From Flaveria trinervia (lineage: Eukaryota; Streptophyta; Magnoliopsida; Asterales; Asteraceae), in NCBI GenBank assembly GCA_025506515.1, contig CM046454.1, forward strand, positions 36,754,503 to 36,818,502: a stretch of 64,000 nucleotides of DNA, written 5' to 3'. The notes below the pieces were generated by a model. It saw nothing but the letters and a program-made list of their open reading frames with translations. It was not told the origin of the DNA and searched no databases. The translations under genes and the position numbers were made by a program. Shown here piece by piece: positions 20,771-31,802 of the stretch. Numbering within the stretch: position 1 is the first letter of the stretch; each line of letters begins with the position of its first letter.

Positions 20771-22189
20771 CATGAATGCATGAGACTTTGAGTGTTTGAG
20801 TTGTATCAGCCTTAACATATAATCCTTACAATGCTATAATAAATTTATAACATTTAAATTACATACAAGATTTAATAATAATTTTGTAACCTTAGTTATT
20901 CTCAAAAATGTAATAAATAAATTTAAGATCATAAGTTTATAACCCTTAAAATTTATCTAATAATTTATGAAATGTTTTAGTTAACAAAATAAATTTTATT
21001 TTGATTTATTAATATAATAATATTTTTTCTGAATTAAAAATGTAAAAAATACAATTAAAACAAAAGGTTGGCAGAGGTCCGGTTCGAACCCAGGACCTCA
21101 TGCCTATGAAGTTTGCGTGTTAGTAGTTGGGCTACAGCCCAGATGTGTTTTAAAGTTGTTCCAAAACATTTTAAATATTAATTGCTGAATCCCACAAATG
21201 AACATGAACCCTAGAATCGAATTGAATCCAATTGAACACCAAATCATGATTGTTAATGGAATCAAACTTAGGCTTTTGTTCCCTATGTGACACGAGTATG
21301 AAGATGTTTTCACATGGTTAAAGTGCCGCGCCTGTTGTGTAATGATTCGAGATGCATACATCGATGATAATCGAATTAAGTTTGCATGAAGCATCTGAGG
21401 TTGACAAGGATCAATAGCCCTCTACTAATGTAGCCAATATAGCTCAGAATTGGCCTTTTGAAAGAGATGCAGGTCGATGGATACGGGATGGATGAACTAA
21501 TGGTTTGCGTGTGTTTTAGATGCAATTAGGAGTTGAAATAGTTTAAGAGTTTTGTTTTGATGATTTACCCTCTATCATAAGGGCATGACTTGATGAGTTT
21601 CAAGCCAAATGGTTTGTATGAATGCAAATTCGGTTTCATGTTTGGTCGCGGTAACAAGTAATTATTCGAATTTGAAACAGATCTTTGGTTCGAAACATAT
21701 TCAAGAGATGGTTAATATGGTTTAATTGTGTTTAATCAAACGTTTCAGGTGTTTGGTGGCCACCGGAGCTCGCGAGAGCTGTGGCTCATGGTAGAGAAGG
21801 CCGACGAGGAAAAAGGGGGTAGTTTGGGTGTTTTTGCAATTTGTCCGTGAACTTTATTTGTTTATTATTTCATGTAAAAACTTTTGAGTTAAGTTTCAGA
21901 AATTACAAAATAAACCCTAGAATTATAAAACTAATTTCAATAACAAATCAAATTATTATTTATTAATATTTATAACTTTTAGAAGTCTTATAAATTTTAC
22001 AATTTGAATATTTATTTCTAATAATTAAAATTTATATTTATTAATAAAACTTTATAATTTGTGAAAAAAACTATTTATAAATCCATAATTATAATAAATG
22101 AATAGTTCACAACAATAGATTATACATTAATGTCTTTGATCCATTAAAATTATTAAGATAATTTAATAATAGGAGTTTCAGATGGATTC
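20771..22189. other. AT-rich stretch without recognisable gene
   Basis: I see no coding segment that resembles a known family. It holds poly-A/T runs (20850-21060 and 21860-22100), a tRNA-like motif (separate entry) and a G-rich patch CACCGGAGCTCGCGAGAGCT near 21760. The last could be a relic of an older repeat. The left edge of this stretch probably marks the truncation point of F. Confidence 0.5.
21066..21140 (-). other. tRNA-like sequence with A-box and B-box (possible SINE head or tRNA relic)
   Basis: The minus strand carries TAGCCCAACTAC, resembling a pol III A-box, and about 40 nt later GGTTCGAACC, which fits the B-box consensus; the triplet CAT lies between. The two ends do not pair as an acceptor stem, so it is not a functional tRNA gene. 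A tRNA-derived SINE head is possible, but no body or oligo-A tail is clear. Confidence 0.35.
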
Positions 22190-24000
22190 AACGTTGGGTT
22201 TTTAACTTGGAAAATAGCGAATGTTACACATCAAACCTTCCATAACACTCAAGTTGTTAAAATCATTCTACTTCGTCCAGCCAAAGATATATAACAACTA
22301 TAACCTCTGGGAGAAGAGGTCATTGATTGGATCTTCCAAGTGGAAGATGTTACTCCCATCAATAATGCATTGAGGGCAGGAAGCTCAACCTTCTCACCTC
22401 AGATAACTTTGAACCCTTCTATACACCTAAATACATTGCTAAGGTTAACTTGTACATAATCATAATTTGGATCTCATGAAAGATGGTTAATAATTAATCT
22501 TCAAAAATTGAATTTAAGAAAAATGGTCAGGCTCAAAAAGAGAAGATCACAACTAAAACATGAGCAACCCAACCTAGATAACCAAATCGATGATCTCTTA
22601 AATAGAGTGAAATCAGCATAATGTGATTTGGTCATGGCTAAAGCATATGCTGATAAACACAATGTTCAAACTGAAAAAGTTTGAAAACTTACTTGCATTT
22701 ACTCAGAGCTTTCAAAAATTGTATCAAACCAAGGCCTGTTTAGGGTATAATTTTATGAAACCACCAATGACATAAACTCTCACATATAGTCCTAAGTGCA
22801 ACCTTGAGGTAAAGAAGCAAGTATCTACCGAATCCATTAGTACAAGGGTATTTGCTGAAGAGATTGAGGTATCAAAGAAAGAAAATGAGGATGAATTAGT
22901 TGAAATGGAGGATGAGGAGAAAAGAGAAAAAGAGGTAGATGAAAATAGAAAAGAACACATGGCAATAATAAAGAAGACTCTGATTTGAAATATAGAGTTT
23001 GTAAAAGAAAAGACATCTTCTGAAGTCAACCAGTGGCTATCGAGTCAAATCCCTCCACTAAAACAAAAGTGAGCCAAACTCATCAGAAGTGAGACACCAA
23101 CCATGTATTCAAAAATCAATTTCTAAAGCAATAGTAATTCAAAACAAACAGTTCCAAAATAAGGAACATAGAGCTAACCACCCATGCTAATTACAAGATA
23201 AACAAAAGAATGAGTAACATGAGGGAGTCAAGAATGAAAAGATGAAGAAGGAAATCAAAGAGATTAGGCAGATGATAAAGTCAGCAAAGAAGAAGATGAA
23301 AGTCACATGCCTGATGTGTGGGAAAGACAAACAATTTGCAAAATACTGTCAATAGGACTCTAGCACACTCCATCACAAACCCCCAACAAGCCTTAACACT
23401 CAAGGAAGTATGTAGCCATCAACGGAAACAAAAAAGAAAAGATGATGGTTACAAAACTATTCGGAATCAAGTCCATCGATTATTAATTCCATGGCAAAAT
23501 CAGCATATTTGAACAATCTACGAGTAATTTCACAACTATAAACCAAAAAGTGAATATGACTTTGGAGAATCCTTCACCATCTCCAAAATCTTTGGAAGGT
23601 CGCCATAAAAAGGATATTGTGAATGTGTCAAACAAAGTTAAAAGAAGAGTGATTGGAAACTATAGCACTTACCATTGTTATACACCTACTGAAAACTAGA
23701 CCACCCAAGGATAAATAATCTTGGCTCCCCATCATCACTAACATATTTATTTATATGCAGGATCATCCGTGGGTCAAAATTAACATGTGGATAGTGGGTG
23801 CTCCAAGCATATGATAGGTGACTGATCATGCCTGCTGAATCTAGAACCATATAATGGTGGATCTGTTGCCATTGAAAGTGATACAAAAAAGGATATATTA
23901 CTCGTAGGGGGATAGTTAGTAATGGCAAGGTAAGCTTTGATTATGTGAACTATGTGAATAGTTAAATTCTAATCTACAGAGTTAAATGATTTATTTAATA
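22190..24000 (+). pseudogene. degraded copia gag and protease (E1)
   Basis: The plus strand shows a gag middle region (LVMAKAYADKHNVQTEKV near 22640), Lys/Glu-rich text, and a zinc-knuckle relic CLMCGKDKQFAKYC at about 23309-23350. In that relic the expected His is Gln. A protease relic DSGCSKHMIGD lies at about 23789-23825, followed by NGKVSFDYVNYVN. Frames change repeatedly and stops are frequent. It is a copia gag-pol of a type different from A and B. No LTR could be paired with it. After 23990 no pol is recognisable. Confidence 0.6.
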
Positions 24001-24623
24001 ATATTTGATAAAATTGTATAAAAATACTATGTTCGTACCATGGGTGAAACTAGATATCTACCAAATATCACAAATCAGCAGAAAACCAGGTTCTTGCCGA
24101 ATATCAACACATATTGGATATCTACCGAATATAGCAAATCACAGATAACTAGGTAAAACTACATATCCGTGGAATTGCGAGGTTCAGCTGACAGGATCGT
24201 TTCGACACATGTATTTTGAAAAAAATCTAGTAGGTTCCACTTCTATCTTTTGATATGTAGTGGTGCCTAACAAGTTTGCCTAAAATAACTTTTTCATTAT
24301 CACACACCATCGATTTTACAGTTATAATTGTAAAATTTTAAATTTACATTTTATATATTATCCATAACCATTATATCTGAGCTTTTCCCACCATTATCAT
24401 CTTTAATCTTCATCATAAAGACACCCTTTCAAAACCTTCAATCTTTTAAACCCTACCAAAAATCAATCATTTTTCCATGACTACACAAATTCAAACCCTA
24501 GAATTCAGGCCGAATCACAATATCACCATGTAAGGATTGTTACAATATAAATGATCCCAGATTAAGAAGAAAAAGAAGAATTAGCGAACAACAAACTTTA
24601 CTTCTATATTGCTCTTTGGATTC
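24001..24623. other. unassigned AT-rich segment
   Basis: No gene recognised. A word like GATATCTACC(A/G)AATAT repeats near 24050-24130 (three copies, roughly 60-70 nt apart). This may be residual pol of E1 or another repeat. It ends with GATTC, the left TSD of the solo LTR. Confidence 0.4.
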
Positions 24624-25569
24624 TGTAGGATTCTATATGCCAAAGACATATAGAATATTGATGCGGTTAGTACGTAATGATCCAAGTCGGGTTATACCCA
24701 ATAACAAGCTTAGCAAACACCCATTAATATTAATTGATGATATGATCATGCAATTAAATATTTACACCAATTTAGAAAATGGGTTTTCTAAATAAGTTGC
24801 ATATGAGAATGAACACCTTATTAGTATAATATTTTGTTCATAATATTATTTGAAGTCTTATCTAAATTAGTTGGATAACACCAAATAATAATGAGAGTAT
24901 ACTACTTATACAATTAAATGGTTAATTGCATAAACTAGTTACAAGACTAAATAATATATGTGGTGTCTTAAATTTTATAAGAGGGAACCTCATTTTAAAA
25001 TTTTCGCCCCCCCCCCTTTATTTTGATTGGGTCCTTGGCCTTGAAAGAAACACACATCAATGCTTGTCTTGATTTACCTTTTCTCTCATATCTCAATACA
25101 TGCAAGAAAATCAAATTATATCTCTCTCTCTCTCTCAAAAGCTACGGCCAGAGGAGCAGCAGCATTAGGTGATTTTGAGAGCTATTTGGTTTGTTTTGGT
25201 GTTGATTCTTCCTAACAAGAAGGTGCTTTGCAAGGAGGCTTGGGGTATACAAGCTTGAGGGCTCCTTCCTTGGAGTTTTGGCCGATGTTCTAGCATCTAA
25301 TCACCCTTCTTTGGTCGACATTTCAGCTGGGGAAAGGTAGTTTATCACAGCTTTATGTAGCTGTGATTTTATGTTCACTTTCATTATATTTATAGCTTGT
25401 TTATTCACATATTATGATCCTTTGTTTATTGGGTTTGCTTTTACATTTATATGGTCACCTAAAGAACACGTTTTTCAGCTTATAAGTAAGTATATGAAGT
25501 TGTTATTCCACTGCGTTTTCAGAAAGTTTAATGGGTTAAACTAAGTTTTATGTTCTTGCAAACCCAACA
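24624..25569 (+). repeat. solo LTR of copia family D (946 bp)
   Basis: It begins TGTAGGATTC and ends AACCCAACA, and is flanked by gattc (24619-24623) and aattc (25570-25574), a 5-bp TSD with one change. It aligns in inverse orientation with the family D 3' LTR (58023-58942): start hairpin, ACCCAATAACAA, CACCAATTTAGAAAAT and the terminal CCACTGCRTTTT region. No internal sequence remains, so unequal recombination between two LTRs probably removed it. It includes a 9-10 base C run near 25010 and a (TC)n tract near 25120. Confidence 0.82.
24630..24656 (+). other. hairpin at LTR nucleotides 7-33 (family D solo LTR)
   Basis: ATTCTATATG (24630-24639), loop CCAAAGA, CATATAGAAT (24647-24656): a perfect 10-bp stem. 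The family D LTR has the same structure with different stem sequence (58908-58936). Confidence 0.75.
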
Positions 25570-25989
25570 AATTCAACTAATTATAGTATGTAGATAACAC
25601 ATCAAATGATCAAAAATCATAAAAATTACAAAACAAACTAACTATTATACTAAACAAGCAGTTCTCGCACGAGCACTACTTCTCACATGAAAAGAACTTG
25701 TCACGAGATAAGTGGACTTGTCGTTGGGCTAGTCTTAACTTTTCACTTGACTTGAACTTGATCTTTATCTTGATTTGATTTCTTGAGCCTCTAGGTTCAA
25801 CCCCTACAATCTCCATATCATTAACTTTGTAGCTGACCCATAAACATACAACTTTTATGGAGGGCCTTTGTCATCAACCAACCAAACTATGCTACTAATA
25901 AATAAACAGATTCATTAGTTGCAATTGAAGATGCCTGTAACCTCATCTAAGCTTCTCTTTCAAATTTGTGCAAATCCATAGTGTCAATG
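25570..25989 (-). pseudogene. distal part of coding remnant G (left of element C)
   Basis: Weak coding remnant. On the minus strand the first codons (IDTMDLHKFERE) continue the frame of 33963-34100 if element C and one TSD copy are removed. Later parts (MRLQASSIATNESVYLLVA) are broken by stops. The remainder towards 25575 is AT-rich and unassigned. Confidence 0.4.
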
Positions 25990-28080
25990 TGTAAGGTCCC
26001 GTTCCTGGGACGCTCGCAGTTGGGCAATCATCACACATAAAACACATAATTTGCATTTACTATTTCTAAAACTGTAAGTCTCCATTCCCGGTACACTCAT
26101 AACTAGTCAAAAATCACACCTAAAACATATATATACATTAACATAATAAAACATTGCATCGGAAACATTAAAACAAACATTTCATTTCATTATAACAATC
26201 GCTTTTGCAAAATAATACAACATTCATTACAAAATATCGTTTGTTTGCATTATAATGCAAAAACATTATCGTATCATAAAATGGATGCCATCTAAAATGA
26301 GTCAAGTAGCCGCCTCGAGCCATCCTCAGCAATAATTACCTGCCAACTGGAAACACATCAAAGTCAGCGTTTCTGAGTGAGTTCTAGTATTATAAAACTT
26401 TATATTACCTTTCATTCGTTAAAACATTTTCTTTAATATCGCACATGATTACACATCAAACGTGCATCTAGGTAATAATTATTATCTTCGTCATCATTCG
26501 TTTTGTACATTTCGCACATTTCACACATTTCGTACTTATCGCTCTTTTTGTACATATATTATCTTTTCGCTTCTATCTAGGTCCTGCCATGTACTTAACC
26601 CCCCTCTTGAGCACAAAGCTATATCATCTAGGTTAAGCGACAAGGACCCCATATCACACCTATCGCACATATCCATCACGTATGGAGTAGTCACATAAAC
26701 TAACTTCCCATGTGTGTGAACCCTTAAGGGTTAGCCAAGATGGCACGCTGTAAACACAAAGTAGAGCTAACCACTTTAATGAGTTGTGAACCTCCTTTCA
26801 TTTGCTTGCAAGACTTTTCATTCTTCACTATGTTCCACTTTCATTATCTTAAATCATCCACTTTAATAAGATAATACTTTACGTTCATTATCATAACGAC
26901 ATCACATAAAGTCACATCATCATACGTAATAAGGAACATATCATACATAACATACATAATCATTATTATCACGCATCATCTTCATGCATAGGCATCAATC
27001 ATACATCACCATTCAAATGACATCATACATCACCCATCACATCATCTATGACTTTAAAAAGTCAACTTACATATCCCCCGAGAACCTCCCATGTCAAAGC
27101 CTACACTTTACATTTTCCCCAAAATCCAGAAAAATGTTCTAAGTCATAGGCGCATGGGCACTATTTGGGCGCATGGCCTTTCAGCGCATCGGGAACACTT
27201 AGGCGCATGGTGAACTTCTAGGCGCATGAGCACTATTAGGCGCATGGGCAACACTTAGTCATTTTGGGCAATTTCTAGGCGCATGGGCACTTTGCAAACG
27301 CATGAGTGCCTAGGCGCATGGGCTTTCTAGGCGAATGGACACTTAGTCAATTTCAGCCTAATTCTAGGCGCATGAAAATAATTTGGGTGCATGAACTTTA
27401 GGGGTATGGGGATACTTAGCAGTTTAAACTGTTGGGCGCATGGGCCACTATTTAGGCGTATGGGCAGTCAACACTTACAATCAATCATCAAAATTTGTCC
27501 CAATCATCAAAATTTGTCCCAATCATCAAACTAACATGTTCCAAGCTTATATCCTATATTCTAAGCATCAAAACAAGAACAAAGCATCATTATAACATCA
27601 TAAACATACCCAAAATCACACCCCACCCGCAAACATATACACATAACATACGTGTGCCATACCCATTTTTATGAAAACATTCACCCATGTATTTCCAGCC
27701 CCAAAATCATGTAAAATCAGTAAAACGGGGGTTCTACAACTCACCTATGAGATGTTTTGGATGAAATTTTTCCAAAACCCGAGTGTAAATTAAGTTCTAC
27801 CACCTAGAAATCCACCATACACACACAACTGAACACACAACCGAGCAACACAAACACACATAAGCATACAACCAAGGCTAACGCCAATCAAGAACATCAC
27901 AAAACCATGCATTTCTTACCTTGAATTCGATCTCTTCTTCTTGTTCTTCAAAAATGCGAACTCTTCTGCTCTCTCTCTCTCTAACCCGAACTCAAAAAGG
28001 TGAAAAATGGCATGGCATGGGAGGCTATGCTACTTTTGTACAAAATAATAATTAATTTTGTACCTTTACATATTTAACCC
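25990..28080 (-). repeat. divergent gypsy LTR related to element C
   Basis: In plus coordinates it opens TGTAAGGTCCCGTTCC and shares blocks with the C 5' LTR (TCCATC..AAATGA.TCAAGTAG, GTTCTAGT.TTATAAAA, CCTCCCATGTCAAAGCCTAC). It also holds the GGCGCATGGGCAC repeat array (27150-27470) and ends AACCC about 80 bp before the expected LTR tip. Similarity to the 5' LTR looks lower than for 28081-29240, so it may belong to an older related element. A CA/TCAT-rich tract without genes lies at 26880-27060. Confidence 0.65.
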
Positions 28081-29240
28081 ATTCATTACTTTCATTCACG
28101 ATCATACATAATACATACAAATAGATAATAATTTTTTATTATCTTTCATCATGGTTCATTAACATTCGTTCACTCATCATCGTACGTCATTGTATCATTC
28201 GCTATCTTTCTTACCCTACCTTTCGTACCTTCCATTATCTTCCGATGACATGTACCATACCCCGAAAATTGTGGACGAAGCTAGTTACTAGGCTTGAGAT
28301 CTATCATAGACCCCAAAAATTGTGCACGAAGCTAAGTCCAGTACCTAGGGCAAGTATAGTGATCACTATCATTCATCTTTCAGTTTAGACCAATGCCACG
28401 TGCTATACCCCGAACATTATAAACGAAGCTCGTTATTGCGGCTGAGGTCTATCATAAACCCCAAACATGATGCACGAAGCTGACTCCATTACCTAGGGCA
28501 AGCGGCAAGGCTCCCATACATATGGTCAATCATAATGATTGCACCCCAGTGTGATCCTTCCGTAGTAGCTAACCCGCACATAGTTGAGCTAACACCCTTC
28601 ATTGGATGTGAATCTCCAAACATTTCTTGTAAGACCTTTCATTGATTTTATTCATTCATTAATGCATTCATTCGTTCATCATTTATGTTCCACTTTTCAT
28701 TATCTTGCACTTTTCATTATCTTGCACTTTACGTATATTGATATTAATTATACCATACAAAGCCACGAAAAAAACATATATATCAATGAACATAACATAA
28801 ATATAACCACACCATACATAGCATCGTCCATCACATTACATATGACATAATAAAGTCCACTTACATTACCCTAGGGAACCTCCCAAGTCAAAGCCTACAC
28901 TTACATTTTCCGCAAAAGTATAAAAATATTCTAAATTTTAGGCACATGGGCACTATGAAAGCGCATGGCCTTCTAGGCGCGTGGGAACACTTAGCTGCAT
29001 GGGAAACGTTCTCGGCGCATGGGCACTATTGGGGCACATGACCCAACACTTAGTCATTTTAGGCAACTCTCGGCGCATGAGCACTATGCCGGTGCATGAG
29101 TGCTTCGACGAAAGGGCGGTTTTGGGCGCATTGACACTTAGCCAAATTTCAGCCCATTCTGGGCGCATGGATACTATTAAGGCGTATTGACACTTAGCCA
29201 AATTTCAACCTATTCTAGTCGCATGGATACTATTCAAGCA
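28081..29240 (-). repeat. internal LTR fragment of element C
   Basis: It matches C 5' LTR positions from about 32161 to 33260. It includes the paired ACCCCGAAAATTGTG..CGAAGCT blocks, the TCATTCATTAATGCAT tract and the GGCGCATGGGCAC array (28940-29230). It starts and ends abruptly, with neither LTR tip present. Confidence 0.75.
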
Positions 29241-29244
29241 GCTG

Positions 29245-30240
29245 ACGTGTCCGCAAAGCTGTTTTTCGAATATCTTGCTCCTTCACCTTCAACTGATGGT
29301 AACTAGATCGAAGGTCTATCCACGAGAACCAATTGGCACCTTGGAGCTAATCAAACAAGTTATGAATTCTTGGTAATGGATACAGATTCTTCATCGTCAT
29401 CTTATTCAACTCAGAGTAGTCGATACACATCCTCACACTACCGTCCATATTTTTCACGAACAAGACCAGAGCACCTCATGGAGAGATACTCCGTCTAATG
29501 AACGGTTTATCAAGCAACTCTTACAGTTGCACCATCAATTTCTTAATCTTGGTCAGAGGGAACTCATACGGTTCCTTACCTACAGGCTGGGCACATGATA
29601 TCAAGTCGATCTAAAACTCGATCTCACGGTATGGTGGCGTACGTAGTAAATCTTTGGGAAGATATCTGGGAAATGACACACACCGGTACATTTGACAGTT
29701 GTGGTGTTGGCGTATCTACATCCATCATATATGCCAGATAAGCACTACATCCACGCTTCAGGCATCTTTCCGCCACCGCCATCGAAATCACCTTCCGAAT
29801 TGTAATGACTCGATCGCATTAAACCGTCACCAAACTCCCATCAAGCACTGTCAATCGGATCATCTTCTTGTGACACACAATGTTCACCTTGTAAGCCCCA
29901 TACAAATCCATTCCTATGACAACATCATGCCCTCCTAGGATTATCACAAACAATCTATCAAAGGAACTTATGACCTTCTAGTTCTATATCATAAGCTTTT
30001 ATCAGATCAAAAATCCTGGTAGACTTAACTATGGTACTTTCTACATTGAAAGGTCGATTAATACTTCTACAACTAACAGACAACTTAGCACAGAAAGTAA
30101 TAGAAATAAAACACTTACAAGCACCTACATCAATTAGCATAGAAGCAAGAGTTTGGTTTACTAGAAACTTACCTGACATGACATTGGGGTCCATCCTAGC
30201 CTCCTCCTAAGTCATCGTGAAGGCTCTTGCACTCACCTTC
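29245..30240 (-). pseudogene. gypsy pol fragment: protease and N-terminal reverse transcriptase (element C)
   Basis: Protease reads KFLVNQTLASMLIDVGAC (about 30100-30180); the catalytic Asp-Ser-Gly has become Asp-Val-Gly. RT begins around 29550 with LLDKPFIRRSISP-like text, KNMDGSVRMCIDY near 29430, LNKMTMKNLYPLPRI near 29390 and SSYHQLKVKEQDIRKTA near 29270. The frame then ends at the junction with LTR sequence (about 29245), before the YxDD catalytic motif. Stops and frameshifts are present throughout. The gene order and the IDYRxLNK-type motif identify Ty3/gypsy. Confidence 0.75.
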
Positions 30241-30249
30241 TTCCCTTAG

Positions 30250-31447
30250 TCCCGGTCATCTCCTTCCCTCCAGAATTCTTCGCCCTCGGCTTCTTGCATT
30301 CCTTGTTTGTGTGGCCCTCCCTTCGAATTTAAAACACCTTGCCACCTTGCACTCTCTTGCCATATGGCCAGCCTTTCCACATTCATAACACATATTAAAT
30401 CCCCATCTGCACTCACCAATGTGCTCTCCTCCACACTTGCCACACCTTCTTATCCCCGCACTGGATGTGGCAACATGCCTATCATCCACCCTACTACCTT
30501 CTTGTTTAGGGCGGCCCCACCACGTCCAAACAGCTTTCCATTCCAATTTCAGTCACCACCACCCTTCTTACTCTCCTCCACTACCACTACTCCACGTTCA
30601 TCATACAACCTTCCTGCTACATCAACCACTTACTTAAATGTGTTTGGTCGGGCAACGATCATATGCTTATAGATATCCGCCGGTAATCCTTGGATGTATC
30701 TCTTAATCTTTCGGGAGAGCGGCATCACTTGATCTGACCCCATCCGTTCCATCTCAATAAACTTGGTGGTGTATTGTTGATGCGTCATGGTTCCCACCTC
30801 CAGCTGCAAGAACTCCCTCTCCACCTTGTCCACATCTCGGTGAGGACAAAACTTCTCAATTACCAGTTTCATTTGCTCGTTCCACCTTATCTTGCCAATC
30901 GCACTACTGCCCTCGGCTTGGATGATATTGTCCTACCAGCATAGAGCCGAGTCCATAAATGAATAAGTGGCAAACTTCACCTTCTAATCTTCACCGTACT
31001 CATTGATGTCAAGGACAACCTCCATCTCCCTCACCCACCGATGAGAAGCCACAACAGTTCCATTACCATCAAAAGTCTAGGGCTTGCATCTTTGAAATGT
31101 CCTATAATTACAGCCTTGTACGGCCTCCTGCACAAGCTCTTCTACCTCGTCTCCGGTTGTTCTCTCCCTCCCGAGGACCTATTCCTCTCTTTTCTTTCTA
31201 CTTCTTGTACAACCTTTATTACTTCGATCACTATAAATGGTAAGATCGTCTGCATTACCTGATGAACCTCTTCTACAGTAGCCTCGTTCACCGATGCCCT
31301 TAAGTTAGCACTCTCGTCATCACCCTACAGATGAGGGGTCTCAAGCTCCTCATGAGCCACCTCTTCAGCTCAAGGGCTTCTTCTTGTGACCCGTGGTCCA
31401 GCACCACATCCACCACGACCCTCGCGAAACCTTTGACGATCTACCAT
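30250..31447 (-). pseudogene. gypsy gag remnant (element C)
   Basis: It starts at the ATG at 31447 (MVDRQRFREGRGG). Downstream pieces show the retrotransposon-gag domain: FDGNGTVVASHRWVREME near 31060, then HRDVDKVEREFLQLEVG, MTHQQYTTKFIEMERM and KIKRYIQGLPADIYKHM (30650-30860). A zinc knuckle CYECGKAGHMAREC lies near 30370. It is preceded by a second Cys-rich stretch (CGKCGGEHIGEC), a two-knuckle layout. Several in-frame stops are present. The product would be the capsid/nucleocapsid of the gypsy particle. Confidence 0.8.
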
Positions 31448-31783
31448 CGGCCATCCTATAACACGCTACAAGATTCAAACACTAACACAGTCATTCAAGG
31501 TAACAACTCAATTTATATCGAGTATAGTAAGTCCATAATTAAAGTGGCCAGTTGTGATTAGCCACCTACTTTACTCTTCATACCCAAAGCATTTCCTATC
31601 CTAACTACATAAGTATTTGAATCTACTAAGAGCAAACAAAACAAATAACATGCGCACATAACACCAGTTAACATTAAAGAAAATACATGCTCGCACGTAA
31701 CTACTTAGACTAGTAACCCTTCCTTTGTCCCATTCTCAGTTTAAGTTTAGGTTTCTTGAAATCTTTAACGCATTTCACTTGAA

Positions 31784-31800
31784 GTTTGGCTCTGATACCA
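31784..31800 (-). other. primer-binding site of element C (initiator tRNA-Met)
   Basis: The minus strand reads TGGTATCAGAGCCAAAC just inside the 5' LTR, a good match to the initiator tRNA-Met 3' end. Confidence 0.85.
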
Positions 31801-31802
31801 AC

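Noticed and set aside
21066..21140. Functional tRNA-Met gene
   Set aside because: The two ends do not form an acceptor stem and the D-arm is not convincing.
21740..21830. Host gene exon (CACCGGAGCTCGCGAGAGCT region)
   Set aside because: There is no extended open frame or recognisable domain, and it is surrounded by AT-rich repeat-like sequence.
26462..26698. Open frame rich in Phe/Thr/Arg in the gypsy LTR
   Set aside because: It is made from TTCGCACATTTC-type LTR repeats and the related LTR copies do not conserve it.
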